This document shows positions 27,705-36,960 of a stretch of 64,000 nt of DNA, piece after piece; positions within the stretch are counted from its first letter, which is position 1; the number at the start of each line of letters is the position of its first letter. The stretch is from Roseovarius confluentis. GTDB taxonomy: Bacteria > Pseudomonadota > Alphaproteobacteria > Rhodobacterales > Rhodobacteraceae. The position numbers were made by a program, and so were the translations under genes. The notes beneath the pieces were generated by a model. It was given only the letters and a program-made list of their open reading frames with translations. It made no database searches and had not been told where the DNA came from. The stretch covers positions 62,001 to 126,000 of the forward strand of contig NZ_PPFE01000003.1 of the NCBI RefSeq assembly GCF_002917925.1, in the 5' to 3' direction.

Positions 27705-30353
27705 TCAGAGATCGCGAGACAAACCTTTCAGCTCGTAGAGCAGATCCAAAGCCTCTTTGGGGCTAAGGTGATCCGGTTGAATTTCTTTTAGCCGCGCGTC
27801 GACCACTGAGTCTTTTGACACAGGTTGGGGTGCGGGCGGCGGGGACGCGGCAAAAAGAGGCAGATCGTCGATCAAGGCGGCACGCTTGCCGCCGCCCTCG
27901 CGCTCGCCCTTTTCCAAAGCATCCAGAACGACGCGGGCGCGCTCAACTACAGCGGCGGGCAAACCGGCCAGCTTCGCCACCTGCACGCCATAGCTGCGAT
28001 CCGCTGCGCCACGCCGGACCTCGTGCATGAAGATCACGTCGCCCTCATGCTCTTTAACAGCGACGGTGGCATTATCCACGCGCTCCAGCTTGTCGCTCAG
28101 CCGTGTCAGTTCGTGGTAATGCGTAGCGAAAAGGGCGCGGCAGCGGTTGGTTTCATGAAGATGCTCCAACGTCGCCCACGCGATGCTGAGCCCATCGTAC
28201 GTGGCCGTGCCACGGCCAATCTCGTCCAGGATCACCAGCGCCTTGTTGTCAGCCTGGTTCAGAATGGCCGCGGTTTCCACCATTTCGACCATGAAAGTGG
28301 AGCGGCCACGGGCCAGATCGTCAGAGGCGCCGACGCGGCTGAACAGTTGGCTGACAAGCCCGATATGCGCCCTTGTTGCCGGAACGTAACTGCCCATCTG
28401 GGCGAGAACTGCGACAAGAGCATTCTGGCGCAGGAAGGTCGATTTACCGGCCATGTTCGGCCCGGTCAGCAGCCAGATATCGCTGATCTCGCCGAGAGCG
28501 CAGTCATTCGCGATGAAAGGTGCCCCGCCTTGCGATCGGAGGGCTGCCTCGACAACAGGGTGACGGCCCGCTTCGATGTCGAGCGCGCGGCTTTCATCGA
28601 CCTTGGGGCGGCACCAGTGTTCGGCCCGGGCGAGATCGGCAAGGCCGGCGGCGAGGTCGAACTCGGCCAGTGAGCGTGCCGCTAGCGATACGTCTCCGGA
28701 CCGCTCCAGAATCGCGCGCTTCAGGGTGTCATAGAGCCGTTTTTCAATCTCCAACGCCCGACCGCCTGCGTTGAGAATGCGGGTTTCCATCTCGCTGAGC
28801 GGAACGGTGGTGAACCGGACCTGGTTCGCGGTGGTCTGGCGATGCTTGAAGGTTTCGTTGAGCGGCTCTGACAGCATCTTGTCGGCGTGGGTGGCGGTGA
28901 CTTCGACGAAATAACCCAGAACGTTGTTATGTTTGACCTTCAGGCTTTGAATCCCGGTCGTCTTTGCATAATCCGCCTGCATTCCGGCGATGACGCTACG
29001 CCCCTCGTCGCGCAGCTTGCGCGCCTCGTCCAACTCGGTGTCATAGCCGTCGGCGATAAAGCTTCCGTCGCGGGCGAGCAAAGGCGGCTCGGCGATCAGG
29101 GCTTCATCGAGCAGGTCGAGCAGCTCATCGTGGCCGGTCAGCGCCAAAGACACTTCCTGAAGCGGTTTTGGCAGGTCCTGTCCCTCAAGCATCCGCGCAA
29201 CCTCGGCGCTTTGCGCGAGGCCGTTACGAATGGCAGCGAGGTCGCGGGGGCCGCCCCGGTCGAGCCCGAGACGCGACAAGGCCCGGTCAAGGTCGGGAAC
29301 CTTGCGCAGCGCTTCGCGCAGATCCTGAGAGAACCGTGCATTCTGAACCATGAACTCCACGCAATCGAGGCGATCCTGAACCACATGCAGAACGCGGCTG
29401 GGGCTGGAGATGCGCCGCTCGAGCAAGCGACCGCCCCCGGCGGTTACCGTACGGTCGATGCAAGACAGAAGCGAGCCCGCCCGCCCGCCGGTCAGTGACT
29501 GGGTCAGTTCCAGATTTCGACGCGTGGCGGCGTCGATCTGAATGACACGCGCCTCGTTCTCGCGCACGGGTTTTTGCAGGAGCGGCAGCTTTCCCTTCTG
29601 CGTGATTTCCAGGTACTCGGCGATCGCGCCCATTGCGGCGATTTCTGCGCGTTCGAACTGACCGAAGGCCTCGAGCGTGTTGACGTCGAACAAAGAACAG
29701 AGCCGCCTTTCGGCGCCTGCGCTGTCAAATGCCGAGCGGCCGAGCGGGGTGATCGAGATGCCATGTTCCTCGGTGATGTCACGAATGTCGGCTTCGTCAC
29801 TATCGGCCACGATCAGTTCACTGGGCGCAAGGCGGGCGAGCTCAGGCGACAGGCGCGGGCCGGCCAGCGGCATGACATGAAACGCGCCGGTCGAGATATC
29901 GACCCAGGCCAAAGCAGAGCTTTCACGTATCTTCGCGAATGCGGTCAGAAAGTTGTGGCGGCGCGCCTCGAGTAGACTTTCCTCGGTCAGCGTTCCGGGG
30001 GTCACCAGGCGCACCACGTCACGTTTGACCACGGATTTCGAGCCGCGCTTCTTGGCCTCGGCGGGGTCTTCCATCTGCTCGCAGACGGCAACGCGAAAGC
30101 CCTTGCGTATAAGGGTAAGAAGGTAGCCCTCGGCGGAATGTACGGGCACGCCGCACATGGCGATATCTTCGCCCAGATGCTTGCCGCGCTTGGTAAGGGC
30201 GATATCCAGCGCCTCGGCGGCGGCAACGGCGTCTTCAAAAAAAAGCTCGTAGAAATCACCCATGCGGTAGAACAGAAGTGCGTTCTGGTACTGTGCTTTC
30301 AGTTCCAGATATTGCGCCATCATCGGCGTCACGGTTGTTGTCGTGGATGCCAC
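27705..30353 (-). CDS. mutS: DNA mismatch repair protein MutS
   Basis: An 882-residue mismatch-recognition ATPase. The mismatch-contacting N-terminal domain contains [11 protein letters not shown] (Phe-x-Glu motif), and the ABC ATPase holds GPNMAGKST near residues 628-636, [12 protein letters not shown] and the final helix-turn-helix. I place the start at GTG 30353, with AGGGGG four to five bases upstream, giving [12 protein letters not shown]; the frame is open to 30488 but that region overlaps the PfkB gene's upstream DNA. mutL is not in the window. Confidence 0.96.
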   Translation of the reverse strand: MASTTTTVTPMMAQYLELKAQYQNALLFYRMGDFYELFFEDAVAAAEALDIALTKRGKHLGEDIAMCGVPVHSAEGYLLTLIRKGFRVAVCEQMEDPAEAKKRGSKSVVKRDVVRLVTPGTLTEESLLEARRHNFLTAFAKIRESSALAWVDISTGAFHVMPLAGPRLSPELARLAPSELIVADSDEADIRDITEEHGISITPLGRSAFDSAGAERRLCSLFDVNTLEAFGQFERAEIAAMGAIAEYLEITQKGKLPLLQKPVRENEARVIQIDAATRRNLELTQSLTGGRAGSLLSCIDRTVTAGGGRLLERRISSPSRVLHVVQDRLDCVEFMVQNARFSQDLREALRKVPDLDRALSRLGLDRGGPRDLAAIRNGLAQSAEVARMLEGQDLPKPLQEVSLALTGHDELLDLLDEALIAEPPLLARDGSFIADGYDTELDEARKLRDEGRSVIAGMQADYAKTTGIQSLKVKHNNVLGYFVEVTATHADKMLSEPLNETFKHRQTTANQVRFTTVPLSEMETRILNAGGRALEIEKRLYDTLKRAILERSGDVSLAARSLAEFDLAAGLADLARAEHWCRPKVDESRALDIEAGRHPVVEAALRSQGGAPFIANDCALGEISDIWLLTGPNMAGKSTFLRQNALVAVLAQMGSYVPATRAHIGLVSQLFSRVGASDDLARGRSTFMVEMVETAAILNQADNKALVILDEIGRGTATYDGLSIAWATLEHLHETNRCRALFATHYHELTRLSDKLERVDNATVAVKEHEGDVIFMHEVRRGAADRSYGVQVAKLAGLPAAVVERARVVLDALEKGEREGGGKRAALIDDLPLFAASPPPAPQPVSKDSVVDARLKEIQPDHLSPKEALDLLYELKGLSRDL

Positions 30354-30477
30354 ATTGCCCCCTATAGGCTTTGGCCGGCAGCTTACAAATCGCGGGCAGG
30401 GGGTGAAAGGCAAAAGCGAAGCAAGGCTTGAAAACTGCGCCCATGCGCGGAAGCTGTGAAAAGCGATGGAGGGGCGA

Positions 30478-31350
30478 ATGATCTTCAACCTGGGCTCTGT
30501 GAATACCGACTACGTCTATCTGGTGCCGCACCTGCCGCAGCCGGGCGAGACGCTGGCGGCGGCGTCGATGTCGGTCGAACTGGGCGGCAAAGGCGCCAAC
30601 ATGTCGGTAGCGGTTGCAAAAGCGGGAGGACGCGTGCGCCACATAGGTGCGGTGGGACCAGATGGCGCCTGGGCCAAATCGCGGTTGGCCGAGTACGGCA
30701 TAGACGTGGAACATATTAAAAAGATCGATGTGCCGACGGGTCACGCGATCATCAACGTCGATCCGCAGGGCGAAAATGCCATCGTGATCTTTCCCGGCGC
30801 CAATCATGAGCAATCGCACCAAGGGATTGCCGTGGCCTTGGCGGAGGCGGGTGCGGCTGATCTTCTGGTGCTTCAGAACGAAACCAATGGCACGGCGTTT
30901 GCCGTGGCGCAAGCGCGGGAACGGGGATTGAGGGTGATGTATGTACCTGCGCCCTATGATGAGAAGGCGGTAATCGGGTTACTTCCGCACGCGCATATCC
31001 TGGTGTTGAACGAAGTCGAATTCGGCCAGATGGTGCAGGCCACGGGGCGGGATGTAGCAACGCTTGGAGTACCGACCATCGTCGTGACACGCGGGGCGCA
31101 AGGGGCCCTTCTGCTGGAGGAAAGCTCTGGCTGGTCGGAACGGAATTTCCCGGCACCGAAGGTTGACGCGGTTGATACGACAGGCGCGGGAGACACGTTC
31201 GCTGGATATCTGGCCGCCGGGCTGGACTCCGGCTATTCGGCCGAACACGCGGTGGAGCGCGCCGTTTTCGCGGCGGCGTTGAAGGTCACGCGGCGCGGGA
31301 CGGCGGAGGCTATTCCGTCCTTGGCCGAGGTTCAGGCCTTCGTCGATTAA
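30478..31350 (+). CDS. PfkB family carbohydrate kinase, ribokinase-like
   Basis: A 290-residue sugar or nucleoside kinase of the ribokinase/PfkB family. Signature 1 is [16 protein letters not shown] (about 38-53), and signature 2 is [17 protein letters not shown] with the catalytic Asp of GAGD. Ribokinase is the closest guess, but substrate cannot be fixed, and no ribose transporter is adjacent. GGAGG lies five bases before the ATG at 30478. It is divergent from mutS (124-bp gap) and overlaps the end of msrA by 4 bases. Confidence 0.88.
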   Translation: MIFNLGSVNTDYVYLVPHLPQPGETLAAASMSVELGGKGANMSVAVAKAGGRVRHIGAVGPDGAWAKSRLAEYGIDVEHIKKIDVPTGHAIINVDPQGENAIVIFPGANHEQSHQGIAVALAEAGAADLLVLQNETNGTAFAVAQARERGLRVMYVPAPYDEKAVIGLLPHAHILVLNEVEFGQMVQATGRDVATLGVPTIVVTRGAQGALLLEESSGWSERNFPAPKVDAVDTTGAGDTFAGYLAAGLDSGYSAEHAVERAVFAAALKVTRRGTAEAIPSLAEVQAFVD

Positions 31351-32009
31351 GAGCCGACGAACGGCGCGTTGTCGCCCCAAAGCTGGCGGATGCGTTCGTC
31401 GCGGCCACAGGCCTCGCGATATGCCTTGTAGGCTTTGGCCTGGGTCTTCGGGCCGAAGCGCGTGATGATCAGGCGGTCGCCCTTGTAGTAATCCTGATGA
31501 TAGTTTTCCGCCTCGTAGAAGTTCGACGCGGACAGGATCGGGGTGACAATATCTTGGCCGAGGGTAGCGGCGGCCTTGGCCTTGGCAGTCTTCGCCGCTT
31601 GTTCTTCGGCGGCACCGTCGGCAAAGATCGCGGTGCGATAGCTGTCGCCACGGTCGCAGAACTGGCCGCCGGCATCGGTCGGATCGACCGAGCGGAAAAA
31701 CAGCGACAAGAGTTCCTCGCGGCTGACTTGTGCCGGATCGTATTCGATCTGCACCGCCTCGTAATGGCCCGTTCCGCCGCGCACGACCTGCTTGTATGTG
31801 GGGTTATCCACGGTGCCGCCGGTGTATCCCGATACGACTTCGCTGACGCCCTCGACGGATTCGAAATCCGCCTCGACGCACCAGAAGCAACCGCCCGCCA
31901 CCGTAAGCGTTTCGGTTTCTGCGGCCTTGGCGGCGTTGGTCTGGACGCCAAAGCCGATGACGATGGATATGGCGAGCACGGTCGCCTTGATGTTACGCAG
32001 ATGGTTCAT
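31347..32009 (-). CDS. msrA: Peptide-methionine (S)-S-oxide reductase MsrA, exported
   Basis: A 220-residue MsrA that reduces S-methionine sulfoxide in proteins. The catalytic Cys41 is in GGCFWC, followed by GYTGG, GHYEAVQ and the C-terminal EACG. Residues 1-30 form a Sec signal peptide (basic NHLRNIK, hydrophobic core, AKA cleavage), so this copy probably repairs oxidised proteins in the periplasm. How it is recycled there is unclear, as no MsrB or thiol carrier is adjacent. It is divergent from the class IV aminotransferase gene. Confidence 0.92.
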   Translation of the reverse strand: MNHLRNIKATVLAISIVIGFGVQTNAAKAAETETLTVAGGCFWCVEADFESVEGVSEVVSGYTGGTVDNPTYKQVVRGGTGHYEAVQIEYDPAQVSREELLSLFFRSVDPTDAGGQFCDRGDSYRTAIFADGAAEEQAAKTAKAKAAATLGQDIVTPILSASNFYEAENYHQDYYKGDRLIITRFGPKTQAKAYKAYREACGRDERIRQLWGDNAPFVGS

Positions 32010-32190
32010 GGCACAGCCTCCCTTTGCCTGAGGTCAAACTGCCGCGTTTGTGCAACTGTTCCAACTCACCTGCTTGTGAGGTCACGGGGCGGTGAAGCGA
32101 ATTTATCTCTTGGCACCGAAATGGCCTGTTCCTAGCGTGGGCTGAAACAAATCGCGGGGGTGGTTTGTAACAAAGTGAAAGGCGACAGGC

Positions 32191-33099
32191 ATGGCAGAGC
32201 ATCAGACGACACACCAAGCAGAAGAGGATGCGCGAAACGAGGACATCCTGATCTGGCTGAACGGGCGGATTGTGCCCAAGGCCGAGGCGGTCGTCAGTGT
32301 CTATGACAGCGGGTTCATGCTGGGCGATGGAGTGTGGGAGGGTTTGCGACTGTATAACGGGACGTGGGCTTTCGTAGACGAGCATCTTGATCGGTTGTTC
32401 GAAGCGGCAAAGGCGATTGACCTCGATATTGGCCTGACGCGGCAACAGGTCTTGCAGGCGCTTCTGGACACGCGGACCGCCAACGAGATGACGACGGACG
32501 CGCACGCCCGCCTGATGGTGACGCGGGGCATCAAGACCCGGCCGTTTCAACACCCCAGCCTGTCGCGGCAAGGACCGACGATCACGATCATCATGGAGCA
32601 TTCGCGCCCCAAGATCGCGCGGCCCATACGGCTGGCCACGGTGCCGCATATCCGGGGCTTGCCGATGACGCAGGACCCGAAGCTGAATTCCCATTCCAAG
32701 CTCAACTGCATCCTGGCGTGCATCGCCGCGGAAAAAGCGGGTGCAGACGAAGCCCTGATGCTGGATGTGCATGGGTTCGTGAACACGACTAATGCCTGCA
32801 ATTTCTTTATCGTTCGTAAAGGGGCCGTTTGGACCTCGACCGGGGACTACTGCATGAACGGGATCACGCGGCAGAAGGTGATCGACCTGTGCCGGGAAAG
32901 TGACATCCCGATCTACGAGCGGAATTACTCTCTGGTGGACACCTATGGTGCGGACGAAGCATTCCTGACCGGCACATTCGGCGCGCAGACACCGGTGAGC
33001 GAGATCGATGGGCGGCCCATTGGCGACGGCGAGGCCGGGCCGGTGACGCGAAAGATCCAGGGGCTGTACAGGGACCTGATCGCGAAGGAATGCGCCTGA
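32191..33099 (+). CDS. Class IV aminotransferase (branched-chain/D-amino acid type)
   Basis: A 302-residue PLP enzyme of the fold IV family (IlvE, D-alanine aminotransferase, aminodeoxychorismate lyase). The PLP lysine is Lys170 in NSHSKLN, and the GFMLGDGVWEGLR segment (41-53) and NTTNACNFFIV (199-209) line the site. Which substrate it uses cannot be read. The stop overlaps the ATG of the sulfotransferase-like gene by one base, so the two are translationally coupled. The 181-bp gap before it has no other gene. Confidence 0.85.
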   Translation: MAEHQTTHQAEEDARNEDILIWLNGRIVPKAEAVVSVYDSGFMLGDGVWEGLRLYNGTWAFVDEHLDRLFEAAKAIDLDIGLTRQQVLQALLDTRTANEMTTDAHARLMVTRGIKTRPFQHPSLSRQGPTITIIMEHSRPKIARPIRLATVPHIRGLPMTQDPKLNSHSKLNCILACIAAEKAGADEALMLDVHGFVNTTNACNFFIVRKGAVWTSTGDYCMNGITRQKVIDLCRESDIPIYERNYSLVDTYGADEAFLTGTFGAQTPVSEIDGRPIGDGEAGPVTRKIQGLYRDLIAKECA

Positions 33100-33830
33100 T
33101 GCGGATCGCGATGTGGTCGGGGCCGCGAAACCTGTCGACGGCGATGATGTATTCGTTCGCGGCGCGGGGCGATTGCGCCGTGATCGACGAGCCGTTCTAT
33201 GCCGCCTACCTGACGATGACAGGGCTGGAGCACCCGATGCGGGACCAGATCATTGCCTCGCAGCCGAGCGACCCGGCAGATGTGGTCGCGGGTCTGATGG
33301 GGCCTATCCCACGGGGAAAGCAGCATTATTACCACAAGCATATGGCGCAGCACATGATAGACGGCATGCCGCGCGACTGGATCCGGGACGTGGTGAACGT
33401 GTTCCTGATCCGGCATCCGGCGCGGGTGGTGGCGAGTTTCTCGGCCAAGTACGAAAAACCCACGCTGGACGATATCGGGTTTCGCCAGCAGGCGGAGCTG
33501 TTCGACCAGGTCAAGGCGCTGGGCGGAGATCCGGTGGTTATCGACAGTGCGGATATACGGCGCGATCCGGAGGGGCACTTGCGGGCCTTGTGCGACCGGA
33601 TCGGGCTGGACTGGACGCCGGACATGCTGCGCTGGCCCAAGGACGGGCACGCGGATGATGGGGTCTGGGCCAGTCACTGGTATGGGGCGGTACATGGCTC
33701 GACCGGGTTCGCATCGGCCGAGGGAGAGGTGCCGGAGTTGACCGGGTGGAAGGCGGATTTATCCGCCGCCGCAATGCCCTATTACGAGGCATTGCGCGGG
33801 GAAGCGGTTAAGGCGCCGTTACAGGGTTAA
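33099..33830 (+). CDS. Sulfotransferase-like P-loop protein
   Basis: A 243-residue protein starting MRIAMWSGPRNLSTAMMYSF, where SGPRNLSTA (7-15) resembles the 5'-phosphosulfate-binding loop of sulfotransferases. NVFLIRHPARVVASF matches the 3'-phosphate-binding segment (RxxxxxxxS). It is coupled to the aminotransferase gene (1-base overlap, TGATG). From memory, plant branched-chain-aminotransferase-like proteins join similar sulfotransferase-like and aminotransferase parts in one chain, which suggests a common pathway. The acceptor is unknown, and true sulfotransfer is unproven. Confidence 0.75.
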   Translation: MRIAMWSGPRNLSTAMMYSFAARGDCAVIDEPFYAAYLTMTGLEHPMRDQIIASQPSDPADVVAGLMGPIPRGKQHYYHKHMAQHMIDGMPRDWIRDVVNVFLIRHPARVVASFSAKYEKPTLDDIGFRQQAELFDQVKALGGDPVVIDSADIRRDPEGHLRALCDRIGLDWTPDMLRWPKDGHADDGVWASHWYGAVHGSTGFASAEGEVPELTGWKADLSAAAMPYYEALRGEAVKAPLQG

Positions 33831-33923
33831 TGGCCGAATCAGGGTCTGAAATGGCACGTCGGTAACGCGGCGGTATTTGAGTGGTATTGCGACGGTGCCA
33901 TTTTCGCGGTACCCCGTGGTAAA

Positions 33924-33946
33924 CGGGCCGAACGTTCGTCGGCCCG
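33924..33946. terminator. Bidirectional hairpin between convergent genes
   Basis: A perfect 8-bp stem (CGGGCCGA with TCGGCCCG, 7-base loop) lies between the sulfotransferase-like gene and the convergent argG. Only a short TTTA follows on the minus strand, so it would serve argG better; termination strength is probably modest. Confidence 0.5.
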
Positions 33947-33961
33947 CTTGGGCTGCGTTGC

Positions 33962-35188
33962 TTAACCTTTCAGTCGGCGGTTGCGGGCAGCCAGAAGTTT
34001 CAGACGAAGCGCGTTCAACTGGATGAAGCCAGCGGCGTCTTTCTGATCGTAAGCGCCGGCGTCTTCCTCGAAGGTCACGTGCGCCTCGGAATAGAGCGAG
34101 TGATCGGACCAGCGGCCGACGCAGGTGGCCGACCCTTTATAGAGCTTCAGTCGGACGGTGCCGGTGACGTGTTCCTGGCTTTTGTCGATGGCGGCTTGCA
34201 GCATCTCGCGCTCGGGGCTGTACCAGAAGCCGTTGTAGATGAGCTCGGCATAGCGCGGCATCAGGCTGTCCTTGAGGTGGCCTGCGCCGCTGTCGAGGGT
34301 GATCTGTTCGATGCCGCGATGCGCCTCGAGCAGGACCGTGCCGCCGGGCGTCTCGTAGATGCCGCGGGACTTCATGCCGACAAAGCGGTTTTCCACGAAG
34401 TCGAGCCGGCCGATGCCGTGCTTTCCGCCAAGCTCGTTCAGCTTGGTCAGGATCGTGGCCGGCGACATCGCCTCGCCATTGATCGAGACGGCGTCACCTT
34501 TCTCGAACCCGATCTCGACGAGTTCGGGCATGTCGGGCGCATCCTCGGGGTTGGTGGTGCGCTGGTAGACATAGTCGGGCGCCGGCTCGGCGGGGTCTTC
34601 CAGCACCTTGCCCTCGGACGAGGTGTGCAAAAGGTTGGCGTCGACGCTGAACGGCGCCTCGCCGCGCTTGTCCTTGGCGATGGGGATCTGGTTCTTCTCG
34701 GCGAACTCGATCAGGCGGGTGCGCGAGGTCAGGTCCCATTCGCGCCAGGGGGCGATGACCTTGATATCGGGGTTGAGCGCGTAGGCAGCCAGTTCGAACC
34801 GGACCTGGTCATTGCCCTTGCCGGTGGCGCCGTGGGCGACGGCATCGGCGCCGGTCTCTGCCGCGATCTCGACAAGGCGCTTGGAGATCAGCGGGCGCGC
34901 GATGGAGGTGCCGAGCAGGTACTGGCCCTCGTACAAAGCGTTGGCGCGGAACATCGGGAAGACGAAGTCGCGGACGAATTCCTCGCGGATATCCTCGATG
35001 TAGATATTGTCGGGGTTGATACCGAGGAGTTCGGCCTTCTTGCGGGCCGGGTCAAGCTCCTCGCCCTGGCCGAGATCGGCGGTGAAGGTCACGACCTCGC
35101 AGCCATATTCGGTTTGCAGCCACTTGAGGATGATCGACGTATCGAGGCCGCCGGAATAGGCCAGCACGACTTTCTTGGGCGCGGACAT
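33962..35188 (-). CDS. argG: Argininosuccinate synthase
   Basis: A 408-residue enzyme that joins citrulline and aspartate with ATP, the penultimate step of arginine synthesis. The ATP-binding AYSGGLDTS is at residues 10-18, and [13 protein letters not shown] and [13 protein letters not shown] are conserved substrate sites. The start at 35188 has AAGGGG eight bases upstream. It is divergent from ilvA, with a 107-bp gap for both promoters. argJ of the same pathway lies 24 kb away. Confidence 0.97.
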   Translation of the reverse strand: MSAPKKVVLAYSGGLDTSIILKWLQTEYGCEVVTFTADLGQGEELDPARKKAELLGINPDNIYIEDIREEFVRDFVFPMFRANALYEGQYLLGTSIARPLISKRLVEIAAETGADAVAHGATGKGNDQVRFELAAYALNPDIKVIAPWREWDLTSRTRLIEFAEKNQIPIAKDKRGEAPFSVDANLLHTSSEGKVLEDPAEPAPDYVYQRTTNPEDAPDMPELVEIGFEKGDAVSINGEAMSPATILTKLNELGGKHGIGRLDFVENRFVGMKSRGIYETPGGTVLLEAHRGIEQITLDSGAGHLKDSLMPRYAELIYNGFWYSPEREMLQAAIDKSQEHVTGTVRLKLYKGSATCVGRWSDHSLYSEAHVTFEEDAGAYDQKDAAGFIQLNALRLKLLAARNRRLKG

Positions 35189-35295
35189 CTTGGTACCCCT
35201 TTGCATGATGTTGCAGGGGCGATTACCGGGTTTTCACAGGCGGGGCAAGGCGGCGGAGGCTTGTCATGCGGGTCGTGATGGGCGAAGGACGAGGC

Positions 35296-36531
35296 ATGAG
35301 CGATTTCAGAACCCAAGCCCGGGCCGCCGAGGCCGAAATGCGCGCCGTCTTCGAGCCGACGCCGTTGCAGCGCAATGCGCACCTGTCCGACAAATACGGC
35401 GCGGAGGTGTATCTGAAGCGGGAGGATCTGAGCCCGGTTCGGTCATACAAGCTGCGCGGTGCGTTCAACGCGATGCGCAAGGTGATGGCGGCGGGTGAGG
35501 ATGCGCCGGTGTTCGTTTGTGCCAGCGCGGGTAACCATGCGCAGGGCGTGGCGTTCATGTGTCGGCATTTCGGGGTGAAGGGCGTGATCTTCATGCCGGT
35601 GACGACGCCGCAGCAGAAGATCGGGCAGACGCGCAAGTTCGGCGGCGATGCCGTGACGATCCGCATGGTTGGAGACTATTTCGACGATACGCTGGCGCAG
35701 GCGCAGGCCTATTGCAGCGATGTGGGCGGGCATTTCCTGTCGCCGTTCGATGATGAGGATGTGATCGAAGGGCAAGCCTCGGTCGCGGTGGAGATCGAGG
35801 CGCAGCTGGGCGCGGTGCCCGACCGGATCGTGCTGCCGGTCGGTGGCGGCGGGCTGTCGTCGGGTGTGCGCAGTTACTTCGGGTCGGAGGCGAACATGGT
35901 GTTCGTGGAGCCGGTGGGCGGGGCCTGCCTTGCGGCGGCTTTGCAGGCCGGTGCGCCGGTGCGGTTGAAGTCCGTGAACACCTTTGCCGACGGGGCCGCG
36001 GTGGCGCAGATCGGGGCGCGGACGTTTGCGCGATTGCGCGATGTCGATCCGGCCAATGTGGTCGCCGTGGCCGAGGATCGGGTCTGCACCACGATGCTGG
36101 AAATGCTGAACATCGAGGGCATGGTGCTGGAACCGGCAGGCGCGCTGGCGGTGGATGCGTTGAAGGATCTCGACATCAGCCCCGGCGAGACGATCGTCTG
36201 CGTGACCTCGGGCGGGAATTTCGATTTCGAGCGTCTGCCGGAGGTGAAGGAACGGGCGCAGCGGTTCGCGGGGCTGAAGAAATATTTCGTGCTGCGGATG
36301 CCGCAACGGCCCGGGGCGCTGAAGGATTTCCTGACCATTCTTGGACCCGACGACGATATCGCGCGGTTCGAGTACTTGAAGAAGTCTGCGCGCAACTTTG
36401 GTTCGGTCCTGATCGGGATCGAGACCAGCGATGCCGCGAATTTCGAGCGGATCGAGGCGGAAATGACCGCGGGCGGGTTCGAGCATCGCGACATCACCAA
36501 TGACCAGATCCTGGCGGAATTCCTAATCTGA
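35296..36531 (+). CDS. ilvA: Threonine ammonia-lyase (threonine dehydratase)
   Basis: A 411-residue PLP enzyme that turns threonine into 2-oxobutanoate, the first step of isoleucine synthesis. The PLP lysine is Lys52 in SYKLRGAFNAM, the phosphate loop is in LPVGGGGLSSG, and ASAGNHAQG is present. The C-terminal region (about 325-411) is a single ACT-like regulatory domain, so this is the short form with simpler feedback control than the two-domain E. coli IlvA. It ends 9 bases inside the convergent Hpt gene. Confidence 0.93.
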   Translation: MSDFRTQARAAEAEMRAVFEPTPLQRNAHLSDKYGAEVYLKREDLSPVRSYKLRGAFNAMRKVMAAGEDAPVFVCASAGNHAQGVAFMCRHFGVKGVIFMPVTTPQQKIGQTRKFGGDAVTIRMVGDYFDDTLAQAQAYCSDVGGHFLSPFDDEDVIEGQASVAVEIEAQLGAVPDRIVLPVGGGGLSSGVRSYFGSEANMVFVEPVGGACLAAALQAGAPVRLKSVNTFADGAAVAQIGARTFARLRDVDPANVVAVAEDRVCTTMLEMLNIEGMVLEPAGALAVDALKDLDISPGETIVCVTSGGNFDFERLPEVKERAQRFAGLKKYFVLRMPQRPGALKDFLTILGPDDDIARFEYLKKSARNFGSVLIGIETSDAANFERIEAEMTAGGFEHRDITNDQILAEFLI

Positions 36532-36855
36532 GGCGAGGTGCGGCAGCGCGCCCAGGAACTTGGTTTTGGACGAGGTGTAGGTCTCGACGATATTGGCGAG
36601 GTCGATATCGGAGGCGTCGCCGCGAGCGGCCGTGAGCTCGACATCCTTACAGAGCCTGGAAAAGTCATCGAAGCCGAGGTTGAGCGCGCTGCCCTTGAGG
36701 AAATGCAGCTTGGCCTCGAGCGTTTCGGGGGCCGGGTTGGTGCGAAGCTCGGCAATCTCTTCCTCGACCTCTTCGAGGAAGATCTCGACCACCTCGTCGA
36801 AATCCTCGGCCCCGATTTCGTCGCGGAGCTGGGTGACGCGGTTCCAATCGATCAT
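36523..36855 (-). CDS. Histidine phosphotransfer (Hpt) domain protein
   Basis: A 110-residue stand-alone Hpt protein, mostly helical and acidic. The phospho-accepting histidine is His51 in LHFLKGSALNLGF. Hpt proteins relay phosphate between a hybrid kinase and a response regulator. Here the divergent neighbour 105 bp away encodes a response regulator fused to a phosphatase, an obvious candidate partner; the kinase is not in the window. No other domain is present. Confidence 0.88.
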   Translation of the reverse strand: MIDWNRVTQLRDEIGAEDFDEVVEIFLEEVEEEIAELRTNPAPETLEAKLHFLKGSALNLGFDDFSRLCKDVELTAARGDASDIDLANIVETYTSSKTKFLGALPHLASD

Positions 36856-36960
36856 GGCATCCTCCTTGGACTTGAACGCTAGGCGCGGCGAATTAAGGGC
36901 GGGTGAAGAATGTGGGCGAATTAGACGGCATTTTAGGCTTCACATGGCATTAAGAGGCGC

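Noticed and set aside
32111..32126. TGGCAC-N5-TGGC resembling a sigma-54 promoter 65 bases before the aminotransferase gene
   Set aside because: The GG/GC spacing fits, but the -12 element departs from TTGCA and no enhancer-binding regulator is nearby.
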